From positions 1 through 13,663 of the forward strand of contig JAEEGW010000124.1 of the NCBI GenBank assembly GCA_016280525.1: a DNA stretch of 13,663 nucleotides, given 5' to 3'. The position numbers and the translations under genes are program-made. Source of the DNA: Clostridiales bacterium. Lineage in GTDB: Bacteria; Bacillota; Clostridia; Oscillospirales; CAG-272. The notes under the pieces were generated by a model, which saw only the letters and a program-made list of their open reading frames with translations, was not told where the DNA came from and searched no databases. Below, piece by piece: positions 1 to 6,925 of the stretch. The number at the start of each line of letters is the position of its first letter. The stretch's first letter is position 1.

Positions 1-822
1 TACGAGCTTGCCAAAATGCTGAACGAGTATAACGAAAACTCAAATTATAAAATAAACAATTTCTATTTTGATTTTCCCGATATCGGCGTGGAATGGGACA
101 GTGCGGCCGGCGCCGGGGATTACGACGTTGAAAGGCTTGCAAAGCTCAAAAAGGGATTTGACAATTACTATAAAGTAAACGCTTTTGCCGGGATAAAGGG
201 CGCCGATATACCGGAGGATAAATATACCCCACCGGATGGCGCGGAGAACTACTATTACGATCTTATAAACGGCGCGGTCATAAACGCGGAATCGATCGAC
301 AAAGGGCTTTGCATAGACGTGGACGGCGTAAAATTCGACATACTTTTCACGTGGTGGAAAGAGGCGAAATACGTAAACAGCACGTCCGTTATAATCCGCA
401 TGGTATACGGCGATCATTCCGTTTTGTTCCTCGCGGACTGCGCCTCGGACGAGGGCAAAAAACTGCTTGAAAAATACGAGCCGGAACAGCTTAAATCAGA
501 ATACGTACAAATGGGACATCACGGGCAGGGCGGCCCGGACAAAGAGTTTTACGACGCGATAGACGCGACGAACTCAAAAAGACTGTGGCCGACTCCGGCG
601 TGGGTCTGGAACGACGCGAAGACTTATAAGATAGGTGAAACGCGCTCGTGGGTGGGACTTCCGTACGAAGCGGCGGATTTCAGAAAAGGCCGTTATCAGA
701 CCACCGGCAACGACTTTGTCGCAGGATTGTATAAAAAATGCCCGGGCGGCGGCGCGAACAAAGTCAGCAAATGGACGGAGCAGGTTCTTACCGCACAGCT
801 CGTCGCAGCGTTTGAGGGTTGA
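1..822 (+). CDS. MBL-fold (ComEC-like) metallohydrolase, 5'-truncated by window edge
   Basis: The reading frame is already open at base 1 (Tyr-Glu-Leu-Ala-Lys before the first ATG at 16), so the true start lies outside the window and the ATG at 16 is probably internal. The visible 273 or so residues carry the second half of a metallo-beta-lactamase fold. A strand pattern reading SVIIRMVYGDHSVLFLADC places a metal-ligand type Asp at 436-438. A VQMGHHG motif follows, with its His pair at 517-522. This spacing resembles the hydrolase domain of ComEC/Rec2 and its stand-alone relatives. The N-terminal HxHxDH motif would lie upstream and cannot be checked. After the fold there is a Trp/Pro-rich tail with a WPTPAWVWN segment that I do not recognise. 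No membrane segments are seen in the visible part. The substrate is unknown. The GH3 gene follows after 29 nt (or a 4-nt overlap with its alternative start), so the two may be co-transcribed. Confidence 0.72.
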   Translation, partial: YELAKMLNEYNENSNYKINNFYFDFPDIGVEWDSAAGAGDYDVERLAKLKKGFDNYYKVNAFAGIKGADIPEDKYTPPDGAENYYYDLINGAVINAESIDKGLCIDVDGVKFDILFTWWKEAKYVNSTSVIIRMVYGDHSVLFLADCASDEGKKLLEKYEPEQLKSEYVQMGHHGQGGPDKEFYDAIDATNSKRLWPTPAWVWNDAKTYKIGETRSWVGLPYEAADFRKGRYQTTGNDFVAGLYKKCPGGGANKVSKWTEQVLTAQLVAAFEG

Positions 823-840
823 ATCAGGACCGCTTTGAAA

Positions 841-846
841 AAGAGG
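841..846 (+). promoter_or_regulatory. Ribosome binding site deciding the GH3 start at 852
   Basis: AAGAGG lies 5 nt upstream of the GTG at 852. The alternative in-frame TTG at 819 overlaps the previous stop codon and has only a GAGGG one base upstream, which is too close to serve as a Shine-Dalgarno site. This supports 852 as the start. Confidence 0.6.
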
Positions 847-851
847 TAAAC

Positions 852-2948
852 GTGAACAGAAAAGGATTTGATAAGGCAAGAAAAAAAGCCGAAAAGATCG
901 TATCTGAAATGACGCCGTATGAGAAGATCTCTCAGCTTTTATACACGTCTGCGGCGATAGAGCGCCTCGGAATAAAGGAATACAACTGGTGGAACGAGGC
1001 GGCGCACGGCGTTGCGCGCGCGGATACCGCGACGGTATTCCCGCAGGCTATCGGTATGGCGGCGACGTTTGACCCGGAGCTTATATATGAGGTAGGCTGC
1101 GCCGTCTCCGACGAGGCGAGGGCGAAATACAATAAAAACGTTCAGTTCGGTGACCGCGGTATTTACAAGGGCCTCACGTTCTGGGCGCCGAATATCAATA
1201 TATTCCGCGACGGGCGCTGGGGACGCGGACAGGAGACGTTCGGCGAGGATCCGTATCTGACCTCGCGCATGGGCGTATCATACGTCAAAGGCATACAGGG
1301 CGACGGTGAATATCTGAAAGCCGCCGCGTGCGCAAAGCATTTTGCCGTACATTCGGGACCCGAATATACGCGCCACGTCTGCGATACAAGAGCGAGTATG
1401 AAGGATATGTGGGAAACGTATCTCCCCGCTTTTGAAGCGTGCGTTGAATGCGGCGTCGCCGGAGTTATGGGCGCGTACAACAGAACGAACGGCGAGCCGT
1501 GCTGCGCCCATTCGTATCTTATGGAAGAGATTTTGTTCGGAAAATGGGGCTTTCAAGGCTATTTCGTATCCGACTGCGGCGCGATCTCCGACATAGCAAA
1601 CGGTCATCACTGCACGGAAACGGCGGAGGAAGCCGCGGCTCTGGCGCTGAAAAAAGGCTGTGATTTAAACTGCGGAAACACGTATGAAAAGCTGATAGAT
1701 GCGTACGAACACGATCTTATAACAAACGAGGATCTGACAAAAGCCGCGGTAAGGCTGTATACGATCCGCGCCCTGCTCGGAGAATTTGAAGAGCATAGAC
1801 CTTATTCCGATATACCGTATTCAAAGGTCAACTGTAAAGAGCACCGCGAGCTGAATCTGAAAACAGCGCGGCAAAGCGCTGTCCTGCTCAAAAACGATAA
1901 CGGTTTTCTTCCGCTTAACGACAGATACAAACGCATAGCCGTCATAGGTCCGAACGCGAATTCCGTGCGGGCGCTTGAGGGCAATTACAACGGCAGATCG
2001 CCCGAATATATCACCGTCGCGGACGGGATAAGGCGCGTATTCAAAGACGCGGAAATATCCGTCGCCACGGGCTCCGCGCTCGTTTCAACGCGCGGGTCCG
2101 ACGGAGAAGAGCTTTTGTCCGGCGCTCTCGCCGCCGCGTCGGAGGCTGACGCGGTCGTGCTTTGCCTCGGACTTGACAGCTCGATAGAGGGCGAGGAAAT
2201 GCCGTACGAAGCCGAGGGCTTTTACAGAGGAGACAGAACTACGTCGTACTTGCCGCGGTGCCAGATAAAGCTTGCGGAAGCCGTATGCGATATATGCGAA
2301 AACGTCGTCGTGCTCGTCACGTGCGGCTCCGCCGCGGATCCCGGCGATGTGGTGAGCAAAAAAGCGAAAGCCGTTTTACATTTGTGGTATCCCGGTGCGC
2401 TCGGCGGACTTGCGGCTGCGGAAATACTGCACGGCGACTGCTCGCCCTCCGGCAGACTGCCGATAACGTTTTACAAGGGCGATGCTGTACTGCCCGATAT
2501 ATCGGATTATTCGATGGACGACAGAACTTACGCGTACAGTGAGGCGGAGCCGCTTTATCCGTTCGGCTTCGGCTTATCGTATACCGACGTGGAATACAAA
2601 AAAGCGACGGCGGTATCGGATGACGCCGATACGCTGACGCTCGGCGTTACGCTGAAAAACGCGGGTAAATACGACGTGTGTGAAAAAGTGCAGGTCTATG
2701 CTCATTTTACCGACAGCAGGACCGAAACGCCGAAATACCGTCTCTGCTCAGTGACTGCGGTCACGCTTGCAGCGGGAGAAGAAAAGACGGTAACGGTAAA
2801 GGCGGATAAGAAATTCATAAAAGCGGTGCTTTACAGCGGCGAGCGCGTGAGCCCGGACGGTGAAATAACGCTTTATATCGGAGGTCACCAACCGGACAGG
2901 CTGAGCGAAAAGCTTTGCAAAAACGGATGTTTAAGTATCAAACCGTAA
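852..2948 (+). CDS. GH3 glycoside hydrolase, beta-xylosidase type
   Basis: Predicted retaining exo-beta-glycosidase of family GH3 that removes terminal sugars, most likely xylose, from oligosaccharides in the cytoplasm. The GTG start gives 698 aa; a TTG at 819 would add 11 residues. Near the N-terminus YNWWNEAAHGVA and FPQAIGMAATFD match the signature of plant and bacterial GH3 xylosidases. Lys162-His163 (KHF motif) sit in the substrate-binding barrel. Asp241, in YFVSDCGAI, is the expected nucleophile. The alpha/beta sandwich domain contains GLDSSIEGEE with Glu446, Glu448 and Glu449; this is the region that in xylosidases of the family (IExEG) holds the acid/base. The last 110 or so residues look like the fibronectin III-like domain common in GH3. 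No signal peptide is seen. It follows the MBL-fold gene closely and faces a second GH3 gene across a shared terminator. Beta-glucosidase activity cannot be excluded from sequence. Confidence 0.9.
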   Translation: MNRKGFDKARKKAEKIVSEMTPYEKISQLLYTSAAIERLGIKEYNWWNEAAHGVARADTATVFPQAIGMAATFDPELIYEVGCAVSDEARAKYNKNVQFGDRGIYKGLTFWAPNINIFRDGRWGRGQETFGEDPYLTSRMGVSYVKGIQGDGEYLKAAACAKHFAVHSGPEYTRHVCDTRASMKDMWETYLPAFEACVECGVAGVMGAYNRTNGEPCCAHSYLMEEILFGKWGFQGYFVSDCGAISDIANGHHCTETAEEAAALALKKGCDLNCGNTYEKLIDAYEHDLITNEDLTKAAVRLYTIRALLGEFEEHRPYSDIPYSKVNCKEHRELNLKTARQSAVLLKNDNGFLPLNDRYKRIAVIGPNANSVRALEGNYNGRSPEYITVADGIRRVFKDAEISVATGSALVSTRGSDGEELLSGALAAASEADAVVLCLGLDSSIEGEEMPYEAEGFYRGDRTTSYLPRCQIKLAEAVCDICENVVVLVTCGSAADPGDVVSKKAKAVLHLWYPGALGGLAAAEILHGDCSPSGRLPITFYKGDAVLPDISDYSMDDRTYAYSEAEPLYPFGFGLSYTDVEYKKATAVSDDADTLTLGVTLKNAGKYDVCEKVQVYAHFTDSRTETPKYRLCSVTAVTLAAGEEKTVTVKADKKFIKAVLYSGERVSPDGEITLYIGGHQPDRLSEKLCKNGCLSIKP

Positions 2949-2950
2949 AA

Positions 2951-2971
2951 AAACCGGCATATCGCCGGTTT
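2951..2971. terminator. Bidirectional intrinsic terminator between convergent GH3 genes
   Basis: A perfect 8-bp inverted repeat (AAACCGGC / GCCGGTTT) with a 5-nt loop ATATC lies 2 nt after the plus-strand GH3 stop codon and 2 nt after the minus-strand GH3 stop codon. On the plus strand it is followed by a long T-rich run (ATTTATTTTATTTTT), which extends into the last codons of the opposite gene. On the minus strand it is followed by four T, which extend the three T of the stem to seven. It therefore looks usable from both directions. Confidence 0.82.
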
Positions 2972-2973
2972 AT

Positions 2974-5178
2974 TTATTTTATTTTTATTATTTCGTCTTT
3001 TACAGACACCTCAAACGTGTGCAAAATCTTACAGCATGACGTTCCGAGCTTTACCGTATAATCTCCGTCAAACAGTCCGTATTCAAGCTCCGCGTTGTAG
3101 TATTTGAACGCTTCGTCATCGATATTTAAGATCTCTCGTTTTTTCTCACCGGCCTGCAGGCGCGTCTTTCTGTACGCTTTAAGCTCGGATATGGGACGGA
3201 CGACGCCGCAATTTCTTCCCTCAAAGTATATCTGTACTACCTCCGCGCCGCTGTATTTTCCCGTGTTTTCTATATCGTAGCCGACCGTAAGCCCGTTATC
3301 ATCAACGGAACAAGTTACGTTGTCTATTTTGAATTCCGTATATGAAAGCCCGAAACCGAATTCAAACAGGGGTTTTCCGTCGTTTTCGTTATAATGATAT
3401 CCGCGTCCGCTCGGTTTGTAGGAATAGTAAAGCGGTAACTGTCCGACGGATTTCGGAAACGACATGGGAAGCTTGCCGCACGGGTTGACGATACCGAAAA
3501 GCGCCTCGCATACAGCCTGCGCGCCCTGCTCGCCGGGGTACCACGCCTCAAGCACGGCGGGAACTTTTTCTATCCAGCCGGTCATATCTATCGGCGCGCC
3601 GTTTAACAGTATCACCGCGGAATTTTTGTTTGCTTTCACCATTTCGGCTATCGCCGTCTCCTGATCGTCGCCTGCCTCCGCCTTTGCCTGATCCACTATC
3701 ATACCGCCGGAGTTTTCGGTATCAAATCTCCGCTTTTCGGCGGATAATCTTATATTGCACCTGTCGCGCCCTTCGCCCTCAAGCATTTTGGTAAAATACA
3801 GGCAAATATCGCAGCCGGGCGCTTTTTGCTTTATTTCTTCATCCGTGCCGGTTATTATATTTATGCCTTTTGCAAATTCGCGTAAATAGCCGAGCGGCGT
3901 ATATGCGTCGTCCGCGCGCCAGCCCTGATAAGGTCCGGAATAATTGTCGCCGACGGGAACGGTATCCGCTCCTTTGCCGAAAACGCCTATGGTTTTGATC
4001 TTGTTTTTGTCAAACGGCAGAACGCCGTCGTTTTTTAAAAGCACAAGACACTGCCGCGCACAGTCAAGCGCGGCTTTTTTATGCGCTTCACAGCGGACCA
4101 GACCGTCTATCGTATCTTCGTTTACGTAAGGTGTATCAAACAAACCTATATCAAATTTTGCCTTTAATATGCGGCTTGCGGCGCGGTCTACGTCGGCCTC
4201 GGTCAGATACCCTTTTTCAAGCGCCTCAAAGACGTTTTTCTCGCACCGGTGCGGAAGCGGCGCTTCAAGTCCGGCTTTTATGCATATCGCCGTCGCTTTC
4301 GCTTCGCTGTCTGATACGTGATGAGCGCCGTAAACGTCCGTTACGCCGTTGTAATCGGAGACAACGAAGCCGTCAAAGCCCCATTTTTTACGCAAAATCT
4401 CCGTAAGCAGTTTTCTGTTGCAGGAGCAGGGAACGCCGTCCACCGCGTTATACGCCGCCATAACGGACATTGCGCCGCCCTTTTGGATACAGCGTTTGAA
4501 CGGCGGCAGATATACTTCGTACAGCGTACGCCACGACGAGTGAGATTCGTTTGAATCGCGCCCGCCGTCCGCGTAGTTGTCTGCAAAATGCTTTGGCGTA
4601 GCTATAACGCCGTTTTTCTGAAAGCCGCGGCACATCGCCTCTCCCATATCGGAGCAGAGGAGCACGTCTTCCCCGAAAGTCTCCATCGTGCGCCCCCAGC
4701 GGCAGTCGCGCGAAATGTTCACTACCGGCGCAAATACCTGCCTTACGCCCGCCGCCGCGACCTCTTTGCCTATAATATCTGCGACGCCGGACACAAGCTC
4801 CGGATCGAACGTAGCCGCCAGCGCTATCGGCTGCGGAAAGCACGTCGCCATGCCCCACTGCGCGCCGTGCAGCGCCTCTCCGTTTTCTATTGCGGGAATG
4901 CCTAAACGGCTTGCTTCAACAGATTTTCTTACGTCTTCGTTTATGAAGCGCGCGACCTCGGACGGCTTTGACGTCTTATTGTCTTTATAGTGCATGAAGT
5001 GTCCCGGATTGCGGAAACTGCCGAGGCGATGATCGCGCTTTTGCTTGTACTCGTCGCCAAAAACGTCAAAAATTATCTGCGTTGAAAGCTGAAAGACCTT
5101 TTCTTCTGTTGTCATGCGGCTTAAAAGATCCGCGGTCCTTTCGGATGATGAAAGTGATCTGTCCTTATATTTTTCCAT
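2974..5178 (-). CDS. GH3 glycoside hydrolase, beta-glucosidase/beta-xylosidase
   Basis: A 734-aa family GH3 exo-beta-glycosidase, predicted to act on imported oligosaccharides in the cytoplasm since no signal peptide is visible. Barrel motifs in order are NGEALHGAQWG, FPQPIALAATFD, the RWGRTMETFGEDV block, TPKHFADNYADGGRD, and GFDGFVVSDYNGV with Asp275 as the expected nucleophile. In the second domain, LEGEGRDR (Glu467, Glu469) corresponds to the acid/base-bearing loop of related enzymes. The C-terminal FGFGLSYTEF and following beta-rich stretch match the fibronectin III-like domain. The ATG start is supported by AAGGGG five bases upstream, which lies inside the last codons of the preceding GH51 gene; only 1 nt separates the two genes, implying translational coupling. 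This is the last gene of the operon and ends at the shared terminator. It is clearly a different GH3 subgroup from the plus-strand copy. The substrate (gluco- or xylo-) is not decided by sequence. Confidence 0.92.
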   Translation of the reverse strand: MEKYKDRSLSSSERTADLLSRMTTEEKVFQLSTQIIFDVFGDEYKQKRDHRLGSFRNPGHFMHYKDNKTSKPSEVARFINEDVRKSVEASRLGIPAIENGEALHGAQWGMATCFPQPIALAATFDPELVSGVADIIGKEVAAAGVRQVFAPVVNISRDCRWGRTMETFGEDVLLCSDMGEAMCRGFQKNGVIATPKHFADNYADGGRDSNESHSSWRTLYEVYLPPFKRCIQKGGAMSVMAAYNAVDGVPCSCNRKLLTEILRKKWGFDGFVVSDYNGVTDVYGAHHVSDSEAKATAICIKAGLEAPLPHRCEKNVFEALEKGYLTEADVDRAASRILKAKFDIGLFDTPYVNEDTIDGLVRCEAHKKAALDCARQCLVLLKNDGVLPFDKNKIKTIGVFGKGADTVPVGDNYSGPYQGWRADDAYTPLGYLREFAKGINIITGTDEEIKQKAPGCDICLYFTKMLEGEGRDRCNIRLSAEKRRFDTENSGGMIVDQAKAEAGDDQETAIAEMVKANKNSAVILLNGAPIDMTGWIEKVPAVLEAWYPGEQGAQAVCEALFGIVNPCGKLPMSFPKSVGQLPLYYSYKPSGRGYHYNENDGKPLFEFGFGLSYTEFKIDNVTCSVDDNGLTVGYDIENTGKYSGAEVVQIYFEGRNCGVVRPISELKAYRKTRLQAGEKKREILNIDDEAFKYYNAELEYGLFDGDYTVKLGTSCCKILHTFEVSVKDEIIKIK

Positions 5179-5179
5179 A

Positions 5180-6925
5180 TTACCCCTTCTTTGTAAGCGT
5201 CATGAACATAACGCTGTGACCATAGAGCGTATCGCCGCCGTGAATTATTTCAAAATCATTGCTGTCAAAACCGTAATCTTTGACCGCTATCTGCGTAACG
5301 GACGCGATCTCATATCCGTCGACTGAAATTTTTTGCGGCTCAGCGTGCCTGTTTATCACGGACATAAAGAGTTTTTCACCGTGTTTCGTGCATAAAACGT
5401 CAAGCGGATCGTCCGTATCGCATGCGCAGATAACGCCGTCTTTATGGCCTTTCATAAAGTGGAAGAACTCGCCTGTGCTCTCGGTTTTACATTCAGCGCC
5501 TTTGACCGTTATCATCCCCTCGTTTACCGGCATGAAGAACGCGGCGCGCTCTATATGATATTTTTCGCCGCTTTTTGCAAAAAAGTGGAATTGCAGCGCG
5601 TTTGAAAAAAACAGAGCGTTATTGCTGTCCTGTCCCCACGAGTAATTCCACTCGTCCGCGCAGACTTTTATTTTATCAAAGCGGTCGGGATAAAGTCCGT
5701 TTTTGTAGAATTCCAGACCGTAACTTTCTCCGTTTTGCAGATTACTTTCAAGCATTTCCGCCGTCGCCATGCCGTTGTGTCCCTGCGTCGGGTCGGGCAG
5801 GATGCCGATATAGTCGTGGAATGAAACGTATTCGTAATCGCTTTCACACGCGGCGACAAAATCGTAGTTCCATATCTGAAAATCCTTTGCCCACGTAAGA
5901 CCTACGACGGGGACAATGCTCGGATCGGCTTTTTTCATAGCGGCTATAAGATAGTCCGTACGTTTTGCGGCAAGCGCGCCGTCCTTTTGATATTCGCGCC
6001 CGAAAAAGTACGCTTCGTTTCCTATATACCAAAGCTTTACGTTGAACTTGTCAAATCCGATCCGCTGTCTTAATGCGCCGTATTTTGTATCGGTGTCACC
6101 GTTGCAGTATTCGACTATATCCGCCGCGTCTTCGCCGTCGGATAATAATAGACTTACGGTGTATTCCGGCTCGGCGCCGAGTTCTTTGCAAAGCATCATG
6201 AATTCGTTTATGCCGATATCGAGGCAGTCCTGATTGTACGTATCGCGGAAAAGAAACCATTTGTCGCCGCCGTGCGCCGGTACTCTGAATTCCGGCGCTT
6301 TAAAGCTTTGCTTCCAGTCAAAGTGATCCGCCGCGCACCCGCCGGGGAAACGCAGCGAAGACGGCGAGATATATTTGAGCGCATCTATTACGTCGCGCCG
6401 CATGCCGTAAAAGTTGTCGGATATCAGTAGTGACACCTCAAATACGGCAATATCGCCCTCCGTCTTTACGGTAAACGTACCGTTGTCTGTCTCCGCTCCG
6501 TCAAACTCAAACGATAATTCTATATACGGTTTTTCGCTTTGCGGTACGCTGAAACGTTTTTCAGCCCCGCTTACGCCAATAGTGACAAATGCGTTATCGG
6601 ACAGCGCCTTTACCCACGCTTTCGCCCCGTATTTTTCGCCGGTTTTCAGCGCGATAAACTCCGACGTCTGGCGCATCGAGCCGCCGCGGAGAATAACGAA
6701 ATTACTGCCGCAGAGGCTTTCGTCTCTTCTGTTTGTGATATATTCAAAACTATCGCAATCCCAGCCGGAAGGCGCGGTATCGCCCGCAAAGAATTTTCTG
6801 TTGTTTATCATCTGAGCGGACAGACCGCCGAAATATCCTTTTCGCGTTATCTCCGCGTTTACGCCGAACAGTCCGTTTTTAAACGCATTACCGGGTTTGC
6901 CCGGCTTTATAACCGCTTTTTTCAT
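5180..6925 (-). CDS. GH51 alpha-L-arabinofuranosidase
   Basis: Predicted retaining arabinofuranosidase that removes arabinose side groups from arabinoxylan or arabinan oligosaccharides. At 581 aa it is longer than the roughly 500-aa GH51 core because a beta-rich, carbohydrate-binding-like stretch (about residues 40-165) precedes the barrel. The barrel opens with SLRFPGGCAADHFDW. Glu304, in WYIGNEAYFFG, is the expected acid/base. FHDYIG follows, and Glu425, in CADEWNYSW, is the expected nucleophile. The 121-residue separation fits characterised GH51 enzymes. The C-terminal part is the beta-sandwich typical of alpha-L-arabinofuranosidase C-terminal domains. No signal peptide is seen. The ATG overlaps the stop codon of the upstream GH51-like gene (ATGA), with AGGCGG a few bases before it. 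The gene to its 3' side, GH3, starts 1 nt after its stop. Other GH51 activities (for example beta-glucanase or xylosidase) are possible but less likely. Confidence 0.88.
   Translation of the reverse strand: MKKAVIKPGKPGNAFKNGLFGVNAEITRKGYFGGLSAQMINNRKFFAGDTAPSGWDCDSFEYITNRRDESLCGSNFVILRGGSMRQTSEFIALKTGEKYGAKAWVKALSDNAFVTIGVSGAEKRFSVPQSEKPYIELSFEFDGAETDNGTFTVKTEGDIAVFEVSLLISDNFYGMRRDVIDALKYISPSSLRFPGGCAADHFDWKQSFKAPEFRVPAHGGDKWFLFRDTYNQDCLDIGINEFMMLCKELGAEPEYTVSLLLSDGEDAADIVEYCNGDTDTKYGALRQRIGFDKFNVKLWYIGNEAYFFGREYQKDGALAAKRTDYLIAAMKKADPSIVPVVGLTWAKDFQIWNYDFVAACESDYEYVSFHDYIGILPDPTQGHNGMATAEMLESNLQNGESYGLEFYKNGLYPDRFDKIKVCADEWNYSWGQDSNNALFFSNALQFHFFAKSGEKYHIERAAFFMPVNEGMITVKGAECKTESTGEFFHFMKGHKDGVICACDTDDPLDVLCTKHGEKLFMSVINRHAEPQKISVDGYEIASVTQIAVKDYGFDSNDFEIIHGGDTLYGHSVMFMTLTKKG

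Noticed and set aside
4448..4858. Minus-strand alternate-frame open reading frame (136 codons) inside the GH3 gene
   Set aside because: It is an out-of-frame, Arg/Gly-rich translation of a conserved GH3 region and carries no domain.
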